DNA of 47,346 nucleotides from Litorimonas sp049647245. GTDB taxonomy: Bacteria > Pseudomonadota > Alphaproteobacteria > Caulobacterales > Maricaulaceae. The stretch is from assembly GCA_049647245.1 (NCBI GenBank), contig JBARXH010000226.1, positions 1 to 47,346 on the forward strand, read 5' to 3'. Both the position numbers and the translations under genes were made by a program. Positions 27,601 to 34,478 of the stretch are shown here, one piece after another (the stretch's first letter is position 1; every line of letters begins with the position of its first letter). The notes under the pieces were generated by a model that ran no database searches, had not been told where the DNA came from, and saw only the letters and a program-made list of their open reading frames with translations.

Positions 27601-29673
27601 CCGTGGTCGGAGACCGGGCTGGTCATGACGTTCAAAAACCAGGCGACAGCGGATATCGAACGCCTGCGCTTTCATTTTGGGCGACCCAACGAATCCGATA
27701 CTTTGCGCCCCTCGCCGAGATATGCGCGGGTCATGGGATCCGTATCCGGACCCGCTGGTCCATTCACGGAAAGGGCGATCATCGAACTGCCCGAAGATTT
27801 CGGGCCGGGTTCGGTGTTCGAGGCTGAACTTCCCGAGCGCGAGCGGATGAACGCGATACAGGTAGAGTATGCGGCGGCGGACAAGACCGAGAAACATGTC
27901 AGTGTTCCCGTTCGCTATGACGTGATCGAACGGGCGGAGAGCGAGGACTATGTTTCGGTGCTGGCCCTTGGCCCGGAATTTGGTGCGCGCCCCCTTTCCG
28001 ACACGTCTGGAAGCGGCCCAGATCCGATCCTCCATTCCGGTGATGGCATGCCCATCGATACGCAAGAACAAAGCTATCGCGGATTCGTCGAATTCGATGT
28101 GAGCGAAAATCGCTGGTTCGTGCCGCAAAAGGACGGCGCGAATACCGTCGTTCTCACGACGACCGGCGAACGGGGATTCTATCCCGCAGTGAAAGCCAGC
28201 CTTCCCGGTGGACCGGACCTAAACCCACTCGATGTGATCGACGATCCGGCTTCGATGCGGCGGGATTATGTCTTTTCGATCGGCGAGGTCGGCCTGGATG
28301 TGACAGTCTCCGAACCCGCGCGATCGACTATCTTTCTGGTCGATCAGAGTCCTTCCATGTCTTCCTTCATTGCCCAGATTCGCCGATCCGTCATCGACTA
28401 TGCGGACATCATGGTCGCGGGGCAGGACCGGATCATGTTCAAGGCTTTGGGCGCGGAGTGGTTGCTCGATGAATGGGTGGACGACCCGATGATCCTGCGC
28501 CGTCTGCTTCTGGATTATCAGACCTCCGGCAACAGCAGTGCGGAAACCGGTCTTTTCAGTGCTGCGGAGCGGCTGGAAGACGTCGATGGCCTTCGCTCCA
28601 TCGTGATCGTCTCGGATGCCGACGCAGGACCGAAAGCCGGTCTTGAAAAGGCCCTGCGCGAGTCGCAGGCGCGGATCTATACCATCAAGGTCAGTTCCGC
28701 CCGCATGTGGAGCAATCCGTACGAGTCGATCCCGCTGGCTACACAATGGTCGGAAATGACGGGCGGAGAGATGAACTACATTCGTCTCGGCAGCGATATC
28801 ACGACTGCCTATGAGCGCATTTCCACCCGCTTGCTGGGAGAGAAAAGCTACGATGTCTCCGCAACCTGGGAGACCCGGGTTATCAATCCCGGCACGCTCG
28901 TCACACAACTTGCCAGAGACGCTTCGGGCGAGGCAGGAGTGGGGGGCGATGACGCCACCGCCATCCATGTGCTGTTCGATGCTTCGGGCAGCATGTTGAA
29001 ACGCACGCAACAAGGACGGCGCATCGAAATCGCGAAACGCTCTATCACGGCATTTATGGACGACGCGGCTCTGGAGGGCAGTCGCATCGGTCTTCGAACC
29101 TTCGGAGGGGCGCCGGATACATGCGAGACGGGCCTCCTGCTCGACGTCGAAGGTGGGTCCCCAGAGACGTTTCTGGATGCGCTCGATGAGGTCAACCCTC
29201 AGAACAATGCCAAGACGCCGATCGCCGAAGCCCTATCGAGGCTGAGCGGCGATCTCTCATCGGTGAGCGGAAACGTACGCGTCCTGCTAATCACAGACGG
29301 CGAGGAAACCTGTAATGGCAATGCAGAAGCCGTGATCGGAGGCCTGATCGAACAGGGATTGGCCGACCGCGTCGATATCGTCAGTTTCGCCTTGGCCTCC
29401 GGTATAGACCGGGCTCCCTACAGGAAATGGGCCGAGGCCGGGAAAGGGGTCTATATCGACGCCGAAGACGGGGACCAGCTCACGGAAGGGCTTCTTGCAA
29501 CCCAGGAAAGGCGGTTCGAAGTCTGGAAGGACGGGACGGAGATATCCTCCGGTGTGGTGGGACAGACAGTGCTGACCCTTGATCCGGGTATCTACCAATT
29601 GCGCTCGGATGGGTTCAGAGCCGACTTCGAGATCAAGACCGACGAGGCGACGACCGTCGTTTTGACCAAATAG
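24658..29673 (+). CDS. Giant VWA/discoidin-type surface lipoprotein
   Basis: About 1671 residues. A lipobox ends IVIAC near residue 25. The N-terminal half is a chain of beta domains, including pre-peptidase-like units (EREPNFPVPTRIDMGQTYRG with DSADGFSFFLE). Residues about 780-930 look like an F5/8 discoidin fold (FSIEASLDGRNWTTVL, ARYVRLVPDWSG). Two von Willebrand A domains follow: one near 1220-1395 with IFLVDQSPSMS, and one near 1435-1610 with a full MIDAS DASGSM (D1441) and LLITDGEETC. A short PEGA-like beta domain closes it. GTG 24658 overlaps the previous stop; ATG 24664 is an equal alternative. It probably binds a ligand or partner at the cell surface; the pairing with a transglutaminase-like protein suggests a joint function. 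Confidence 0.85.
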   Translation: MRMRSWRGAASFAAVCGLSFIVIACGSRTEDDQTREATSILVETSALSSATAKADDGAVVELPPRAPSRPALVSGDVITTTRTDDALDSFLASGRNTSLQDDVETSAAGQVPDTISEAFTVAASGARHTFSASVESPTGLTLAIVRDNDSEEPDIVLSNRWFAAGGSDVVVRDLSLQPGDYNVLVSTDADVEVETRIDVSLAPDAYVSANGTKADPEAVPDDVIGQRQRNEVFLRPAALKEDGFRNAVLTFPAGTANLRLYGLDGKLAGSVTGTSPLRMTGLAGKDLTLGIVAQETKESDSLDWRLTLEANSDLGLAAEGAELLAMKTVQLGPERAEATGWLNQRDSDVWTVPSLEGDARSYFIDYDGPSATISAEAESGKYSVFQKRATLGPFTTAQNLNLTVSSGSTGPYSLVRREEDATPNQLFEPDGQSAAQVFTTDQRVKGNLYGSDDRDRVTFDLGADTQMWRIMVVGEDPSTVTSVTLKTPLGTLFDKRANGRERRKRFRLPDAYIPGGLVGIDVSGRGGDYTVFLKPLGMPPASSEREPNFPVPTRIDMGQTYRGILNDSADGFSFFLEKPATLLLDLQVPPGARYSGSLSTFGQVRPDDYKLMRFEAGINEQTLELSAGEHQLTFKPTVASPAEYEFVLDHRLPFEPMPAFTVEAPMSFRAFSRFAQNIPLSLNWSGNVPSDVSYTLWSPHPEFTLEQTETLRLDITPDVKSGPRKAWLVATSGGKTVGAVEMVFESGPGAPLRNPRYIEEIPLSMRGGLNVALSALGGRWVEQPGYVFEEDGKLPRQNKANALGLEDLNDGISPSEETRGAGEYFANLSRGSEEIYMPTLDLAGDDPVPLAGFILTDRVRGPNAFAEFSIEASLDGRNWTTVLSDTLSEWGKRSVFPLTDGPVEARYVRLVPDWSGKSNYMLSEFEVIAVPGKSGLQSIDLAQPSFGAMTRGTAGWFYARDFVYGLGAGDARPTYVGVEGKPWSETGLVMTFKNQATADIERLRFHFGRPNESDTLRPSPRYARVMGSVSGPAGPFTERAIIELPEDFGPGSVFEAELPERERMNAIQVEYAAADKTEKHVSVPVRYDVIERAESEDYVSVLALGPEFGARPLSDTSGSGPDPILHSGDGMPIDTQEQSYRGFVEFDVSENRWFVPQKDGANTVVLTTTGERGFYPAVKASLPGGPDLNPLDVIDDPASMRRDYVFSIGEVGLDVTVSEPARSTIFLVDQSPSMSSFIAQIRRSVIDYADIMVAGQDRIMFKALGAEWLLDEWVDDPMILRRLLLDYQTSGNSSAETGLFSAAERLEDVDGLRSIVIVSDADAGPKAGLEKALRESQARIYTIKVSSARMWSNPYESIPLATQWSEMTGGEMNYIRLGSDITTAYERISTRLLGEKSYDVSATWETRVINPGTLVTQLARDASGEAGVGGDDATAIHVLFDASGSMLKRTQQGRRIEIAKRSITAFMDDAALEGSRIGLRTFGGAPDTCETGLLLDVEGGSPETFLDALDEVNPQNNAKTPIAEALSRLSGDLSSVSGNVRVLLITDGEETCNGNAEAVIGGLIEQGLADRVDIVSFALASGIDRAPYRKWAEAGKGVYIDAEDGDQLTEGLLATQERRFEVWKDGTEISSGVVGQTVLTLDPGIYQLRSDGFRADFEIKTDEATTVVLTK

Positions 29674-29700
29674 GGCATAATGCCCCGAAGCGGCGTGGCG

Positions 29701-29738
29701 GAAAAAGAAAGGGCTTTCCGGGAATGCCGGAAAGCCCT
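29701..29738 (-). terminator. Rho-independent terminator between convergent genes
   Basis: AGGGCTTTCCGG (29710-29721) and CCGGAAAGCCCT (29727-29738) form a perfect 12-bp stem with a 5-base loop. On the leftward strand it is followed by TTTCTTTTTC, so it ends the transcript of the lipoprotein gene at 29765-30349; it may also stop the rightward VWA transcript. Confidence 0.85.
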
Positions 29739-29764
29739 GAAATGAACCCTTTCAATAGGAGCGT

Positions 29765-30349
29765 CTAAAGGTCTGCCTGCATCGCAGCCATGATGCCGCT
29801 CTCCTGCATCTTTTCCATCATCATCGTCGTGGTGCCACACTGTGTGTTGATCGCCATGGATTTCTCGCTTTCCGCTTCGCTCATCACATCCATCATTCCG
29901 CCACCCATGAGGAGATTCATGGCTTCCGGGTACGCCTCGATCGTTCTCATGGAGAGGTCGGGGTTGTCGTTGATCATCTTGTTGAGTTTTGCGTTCGTTT
30001 CGATGCCCAGATCGAGATACTTCTCCATTCCCTGGGACCTCATTTCCCGAATGACGCATCGGATCGTATCCCTGTCTCCATCATCCAGCGACACCGGCTT
30101 AACCAAGGCCGCAGCTTCGGGCGAAACGCGCGAATAGAGTTTCATCTGGTTCTCGAACCCAACCTCCATGGACTCGATGAACTTCTTTTCCCGATTGCCG
30201 AACCCAAGCCTCGGTCCGGCTTTCGTTTCTGCCTGTGCCGTTTGCACGGCGTCCTGAGAGGGGGTTGCATCAGACGTCTCGGCCGAGGTTTCGCCTGAGC
30301 AAGCACCGACCATCATGATGCTGGCGAGGATGGAAATCGTCTGTTTCAT
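29765..30349 (-). CDS. Small predicted lipoprotein, unknown function
   Basis: A 194-residue protein with a lipoprotein signal ending MMVGAC. The mature part has a Thr/Ala linker and then a helical region with only two cysteines, in TIRCVIREM and NTQCGTTT, 72 residues apart. That spacing falls in the 63-75 range between the CxC motif and the last Cys of each module in the four-module protein at 37132-38754, so it may be a reduced form of the same module; this is inference. It is Met-rich near the end (TTTMMMEKM). Transcribed alone with operator copy B upstream and a strong terminator downstream. Confidence 0.8.
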   Translation of the reverse strand: MKQTISILASIMMVGACSGETSAETSDATPSQDAVQTAQAETKAGPRLGFGNREKKFIESMEVGFENQMKLYSRVSPEAAALVKPVSLDDGDRDTIRCVIREMRSQGMEKYLDLGIETNAKLNKMINDNPDLSMRTIEAYPEAMNLLMGGGMMDVMSEAESEKSMAINTQCGTTTMMMEKMQESGIMAAMQADL

Positions 30350-30440
30350 GGCAAATTCCTTGATGATTCGTACGTCGTAAGGAAGATTTACGCCCCTTCG
30401 ACTTGTCCCTGTCTGCTTTAGGAAAAGACGGAACGTGATG

Positions 30441-30460
30441 CATACGTCATTTGGCGTATG
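30441..30460. promoter_or_regulatory. 20-bp palindromic operator, copy B
   Basis: CATACGTCATTTGGCGTATG. The left half is identical to the consensus CATACGTCAT; the right half matches 8 of 10. It lies 91 bases upstream of the leftward lipoprotein gene starting at 30349. Confidence 0.75.
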
Positions 30461-30469
30461 GGCGGAGCT

Positions 30470-31228
30470 CTACGGGTCTGGGCGAAACGTAGCGGTGTCG
30501 ACGCCTCTGGCAATTAATCCGCTGTCGATGGCGCATTTAATCATCTGACGGAAATACTCCCCGTCATGATCCTCGTTCGACCCCATCAAAACACGATATG
30601 GTCCGAGCAGCGTTTCATAATGCGCCACTCCTGGAAGCCCTTTCCGGACGGGATAATTGTAAGGCCCGGGTTCGAAAAAATTGTCACGCAGAGTCTCATT
30701 GTCGAGTATGTCCTGCAGCCCCTTTGACGCGACACCTCCGCTTGAGATGTAGATGGAACTGGAAACATCTCCATAGGACAGACCCAAACGGGCCGGATCA
30801 TGCGGTTTCCCTGCCTGCACCAGAACGATTTGGGCACTTGCATCCTCGATAGGCCACTCTCCGACGGTCGCGTCGTTCGCAAGTCCCCATCCCGGCAAAG
30901 GCGGTGGGATAAGTGTTCGTGCATTCGTGCATTCGCCATAATCCCAAGTGATCGGCTCGATCCTGGCCGGGTACCTGTATCCGGGACCTCTCGGGTCGGC
31001 AGGTGTCTCGGCACGACGTTGCTTGGCGAGCGCCTGGCCAGCCTTCGCATCGGATACACGCGCCGGACCCGGTGCCACATAATCCACAAGATCGGTGGAG
31101 TCGGCTTGGCTCTGCATTTCGATGGGTGGCGATGACGTGTCGACGGCTTCAGGCGCTTCTTCCTCTCCGCACGCCGAGAGAAGAGCCGCAGAAAAAACGA
31201 TCTTCATGCAGGTTTTGGCGAAGGTCAT
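30470..31228 (-). CDS. Predicted lipoprotein, unknown function
   Basis: A 252-residue protein with a lipoprotein signal ending ALLSAC. The mature domain has ECTNARTLIPPPLPGWGLAN, GLSYGDVSSS and a C-terminal EYFRQMIKCAIDSGL, with two cysteines likely to pair. The layout (Cys followed by IPPPLPGWG, then a closing helix with FRQM) resembles that of the divergent lipoprotein at 31930-32643, suggesting distant paralogy. The ATG at 31228 overlaps the stop of the preceding gene as ATGA, so the earlier in-frame starts are rejected. Second gene of the leftward pair controlled from operator copy C. Confidence 0.8.
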   Translation of the reverse strand: MTFAKTCMKIVFSAALLSACGEEEAPEAVDTSSPPIEMQSQADSTDLVDYVAPGPARVSDAKAGQALAKQRRAETPADPRGPGYRYPARIEPITWDYGECTNARTLIPPPLPGWGLANDATVGEWPIEDASAQIVLVQAGKPHDPARLGLSYGDVSSSIYISSGGVASKGLQDILDNETLRDNFFEPGPYNYPVRKGLPGVAHYETLLGPYRVLMGSNEDHDGEYFRQMIKCAIDSGLIARGVDTATFRPDP

Positions 31229-31821
31229 GAACAGGTTCCTGTGTCCGGATCGTGCCCCCTCAGGCAATTCATGCGGGTGCCGAGCGCCTCGATCTGCCAT
31301 CCCGTTCCCCGGTCATCAGCCGACCAGCCATAGACCGTCCGTTGCGTGACCGATGACACAGCGTCGTCTTCGACGGGGTAGTCATAGTCGATGACCAGCG
31401 TCCTGATCCCGAGCTTGCAATATGTCTTGGTGAGGGGCGGTCGTATCTCTTCTCGTGCAAGGCGTGCCGTCAGTTCGATCTCGACGGGCAGGCTCGCCCG
31501 CACAAGATCCATGTCTGGGGCTTCTATGACGGCATAGGGATCGCCGTGTTCGAAACCCGACAGAGTCGAGAACAGATCACCCTCGCAGACGGGGTTGGGT
31601 GCGACTCTTTTCTCAAGGTCTGAGGCCTGATCCGTCAGGACGGCTTTTCGAGGTTCTCCGATGTCGGCTTGCTGGGCCTCCGAAGCCTGGCAAGACCCGA
31701 GTGCAATGACGCACATGGACAGGAAAGACGCAGCCCGCAGGCGAAGGCTTACCGAAAACAAGGTCCGGTTCCGGACCGTCGGAGACGTTCCGCTTGCATC
31801 TTTTCGTTTCATTCTCGGCAT
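31225..31821 (-). CDS. Predicted lipoprotein, unknown function
   Basis: A 198-residue protein with a basic n-region and a lipobox ending IALGSC near residue 43. Mature segments VCEGDLFSTLSGFEHGDPYA, KTYCKLGIRTLVIDYDYPVE and TRMNCLRGHDPDTGTCS contain four further cysteines, probably disulfides. I do not recognise the family. The frame opens at 31917, but that would run through operator copy C; ATG 31821 or ATG 31812 is more sensible. First gene of a two-gene leftward operon, divergent from the lipoprotein at 31930. Confidence 0.78.
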   Translation of the reverse strand: MPRMKRKDASGTSPTVRNRTLFSVSLRLRAASFLSMCVIALGSCQASEAQQADIGEPRKAVLTDQASDLEKRVAPNPVCEGDLFSTLSGFEHGDPYAVIEAPDMDLVRASLPVEIELTARLAREEIRPPLTKTYCKLGIRTLVIDYDYPVEDDAVSSVTQRTVYGWSADDRGTGWQIEALGTRMNCLRGHDPDTGTCS

Positions 31822-31856
31822 CTTGTAACGCCCATAGAGGGCTGTCTGGGCGCGCA

Positions 31857-31876
31857 CATACGTCAAATGACGCATG
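31857..31876. promoter_or_regulatory. 20-bp palindromic operator, copy C (shared by divergent lipoprotein genes)
   Basis: CATACGTCAAATGACGCATG, 9 of 10 matches to the consensus in each half. It is centred between two divergent lipoprotein genes (starts 31821 and 31930) and can serve both. Confidence 0.78.
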
Positions 31877-31929
31877 CCGGGCCGCGCGACGCGTGTGAGT
31901 TGGAATGACGCTTCCAAGAGGAACCCGAC

Positions 31930-32643
31930 ATGCCGTCCAACCGCCTACTTGTCGTCGTTGCAGTCGTGGCATCGGTCATCCTGCTTCACGGATGTGGTGA
32001 GGAAGAGGGCGGGGTTTCGTCTGGATCGGCGCCTGGGCAAGCAGGATATTGTCCGCCTGATAAGAAAGGGAACGGGCTAATGGTCGCGTCCCGATACGAT
32101 TACGAGGACGTGCTCGCAGCCGGGAAATGGCGAACCGAAATCTTCCCCCGAAGCTGCGCTGGGGCTTTGGGAGCGATCATTCCCGATCTGCCGGACGGGT
32201 ACGGAGTGGCTCCGACGTCTCGTCCGTACATAATGAACTCGGAGCAGGTCTATCTGGAGTATGCGGAAATGGACGGGGTCGCCGAGATGGGTGAGGGAAT
32301 GGATTTCGTTCCCCAAGGCAACGACCGAATCCATTTCGAGATTTCCAAATATTCCGCCGACGAGTTGGCCCGGCTCCGGCAGTGGATGGCCGATAATCCC
32401 GATGACTACCTGACCCGAACAGTGGATGGGCGGACAGTCTATCTCATGGCCGGGGTTGGGGTATTCTTCCAGGAAAGGACAATTCGTGTCCCTTCCGGTC
32501 TGACGGCGATCTACGATAACGGATTGCTGATACGTCTTTCTCATGCCTCCCTGTTCACACAGGACCGGAACGCGCCAGACGACCCGCTGGCAATGAACCT
32601 GTTCCGGGACATGATGCAGCGGGCCGAAGCTGCCGGAATATAA
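31930..32643 (+). CDS. Predicted lipoprotein, unknown function
   Basis: A 237-residue protein with a hydrophobic signal ending ILLHGC (lipobox-like) followed by GEEEGG. The mature part has FPRSCAGALGAIIPDLPDGYG, VYLEYAEMD and a closing helix NLFRDMMQRAEAAGI. The order of motifs parallels the lipoprotein at 30470-31228. The ribosome binding site AAGAGGA is well placed before ATG 31930. Operator copy C lies 53 bases upstream. No known family recognised. Confidence 0.8.
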   Translation: MPSNRLLVVVAVVASVILLHGCGEEEGGVSSGSAPGQAGYCPPDKKGNGLMVASRYDYEDVLAAGKWRTEIFPRSCAGALGAIIPDLPDGYGVAPTSRPYIMNSEQVYLEYAEMDGVAEMGEGMDFVPQGNDRIHFEISKYSADELARLRQWMADNPDDYLTRTVDGRTVYLMAGVGVFFQERTIRVPSGLTAIYDNGLLIRLSHASLFTQDRNAPDDPLAMNLFRDMMQRAEAAGI

Positions 32644-32691
32644 TCATGCAGTCTTGCATCATGTGGGGGCAATTGCGAACCTGGATCGCGT

Positions 32692-34449
32692 ATGGATGCA
32701 AGCCGAAAGCCCGATGCGGATCGCGCGCCCGGGCGCGAAGAGCGCGCTAGGATGGCCGCGGCCGATGTCCTCAATGGTCTCTACGAAGCGATTGCCGACA
32801 ACACGCGCTTCGAGACCATGTTCAAGGCCATGGATGACTTCCTCGATGCCGATCCCGTTGATTTGGAGCTCAAGGGCGCAGACTGGAAGAACGTCTTCCG
32901 CACGCATTTTTCCCGTGTCAGCCACTATATGGAGAACGACACTGAGAACGGGCTGGAGAGCCCTATCGTTCATGTCGATCGGCAGCTGGTTCCTGCCGCC
33001 GTCCTGAATCGGTCGCTCGACATCGTTGCCAGCAATTCGATGTTCGACAGCCTCAATGCTTCGGGCCAGACCAATATCGCTGAGACCATTTCGACGCCGA
33101 AAGGCCGGCGCGAACTCGAGAAGCTGTTCGTGGACAATGGAGATCCCGAACAGATTCTATTGAGTTTGCTGGTCGACGGCGAGGCGCGTCCAGTCTTCAT
33201 CGTGGCGAAGCGTGAGAACCTCTGCCACGTGTCTGGCCAATCCGGGGCCTATGTCTCGATCCGCGCGGCAAAGGCTGTCTGGAACGACGACATGGCTCCT
33301 CTCCTAGAAACGGCCTATGATCTCACTTCCGCTGAGGTTGAAGTCGTTCGGGGGCTGATAGAGACCGGGTCCGTCGAGAAGGTCTCCCGTCTCCGGAAAC
33401 GGTCGGTCAGGACGGTCCGGACGCAGCTCACCAATGTCTTCGCAAAACTCGGCCTTTCGACCCAGACCGAACTGACACTCTTCCTGGCAACGCTCACGCA
33501 GATGATCGGAAAGGACCGCCGTGCCGCTGGCGGCGACACCGATGATGCGTCGATGGTGCCGGACGGGACGACCATGAAGACGGTGAATGCGGATGGGCAG
33601 GTGGTATCGTATCTGACCTATGGCAGCCCCGAGGGCCGTCCGGTCCTGATGATCCAGCCATCAGTGCCTCCCAGTCAGACACGCGATCTTCGCGACATCT
33701 TTGTCCGCAAAGGTCTGAGGATGATTGTTCCGTTCAAGCCCGGTTCGGGAGCGACCGACGCAAGATCTCCGGAGCATGGGCCGGAGCAATTGGCAAAGGA
33801 CTACTTGGCCATTCTGAATCAGGAAAATGTCAAGTCAGTTACGGTTGCGGGCCAGGCATCGGGAGGGCTCTATGCTCTGGAATTTGCCGCAAGGTATCGC
33901 GACCGTGTCGAGGGCGTGGTGCTTGTCGATACCGGAGTTCCGTTCAAGGGACGCAAGGAGTTGATGAAACTTCCGTCCACTGCAAGGCGGACATTTCTTC
34001 CAGCGCGCTATATCCCGGATATTCTGCTCGTTCCGCACAAAATCATTGCGTCGAACTTCCGGCGGTCTTTGGCAGGCGAAGCGCGCGTCGTGGACTATTT
34101 CTTCGCTGACAGCGATGCGGATACGCGGCTCGTACGGACCGACCGCAGATATTACGACATAACCAAGCGCATCATCGCCTATTCCTTCGAAGACATAGGT
34201 CGGTTGGTGGCCGACGTCTGCCGGTGGGCGCAGGACTGGTCGCACCTCTTCATCCGTTTGAGCGACCTTCCCATTGTCTTCTTGCATGGGAGTGCGAACA
34301 CGCTGTTCTCACTTGAGAGGGTCACAGACGTGGCAAGGCGCAACGAAAACATGTCCGTTGTCAGCGTCGAGGGTGAAGGCCAGCTCCAGCTTTACAGACA
34401 GCCCGAAATGTTCGTGACGGCAGTCGAGGCCATCAGTTGTCGATCATAG
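32692..34449 (+). CDS. LuxR-type HTH regulator fused to an apparently inactive alpha/beta-hydrolase domain
   Basis: A 585-residue protein. Residues 1-205 are an unassigned N-terminal domain. Residues 211-265 are a LuxR/GerE helix-turn-helix: LTSAEVEVVRGL, RSVRTVRTQLTNVFAKLGLS. Residues about 300-580 align to an alpha/beta hydrolase (YGSPEGRPVLMIQPS, GVVLVDTG). The nucleophile elbow reads GQASGG, with A389 where Ser belongs; the acid loop reads LHGSANTLF, with N536 for Asp; the final motif reads GEGQLQLY, with Q564 for His. It probably binds a small ligand rather than hydrolysing it. It is central in the palindrome-controlled locus and is the candidate regulator. Start uncertain: ATG 32692 lacks a good ribosome binding site; ATG 32752 is possible. 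Confidence 0.82.
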   Translation: MDASRKPDADRAPGREERARMAAADVLNGLYEAIADNTRFETMFKAMDDFLDADPVDLELKGADWKNVFRTHFSRVSHYMENDTENGLESPIVHVDRQLVPAAVLNRSLDIVASNSMFDSLNASGQTNIAETISTPKGRRELEKLFVDNGDPEQILLSLLVDGEARPVFIVAKRENLCHVSGQSGAYVSIRAAKAVWNDDMAPLLETAYDLTSAEVEVVRGLIETGSVEKVSRLRKRSVRTVRTQLTNVFAKLGLSTQTELTLFLATLTQMIGKDRRAAGGDTDDASMVPDGTTMKTVNADGQVVSYLTYGSPEGRPVLMIQPSVPPSQTRDLRDIFVRKGLRMIVPFKPGSGATDARSPEHGPEQLAKDYLAILNQENVKSVTVAGQASGGLYALEFAARYRDRVEGVVLVDTGVPFKGRKELMKLPSTARRTFLPARYIPDILLVPHKIIASNFRRSLAGEARVVDYFFADSDADTRLVRTDRRYYDITKRIIAYSFEDIGRLVADVCRWAQDWSHLFIRLSDLPIVFLHGSANTLFSLERVTDVARRNENMSVVSVEGEGQLQLYRQPEMFVTAVEAISCRS

Positions 34450-34478
34450 TGTCGTTGCCCGGTGCCGCCGCCAAGAGG

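Noticed and set aside
32646..32659. ATGCA-GTCT-TGCAT palindrome before the LuxR-type gene as a fifth copy of the regulon operator
   Set aside because: Arms and spacing do not match the 20-bp consensus CATACGTCATATGACGTATG; it may be chance or a different element.
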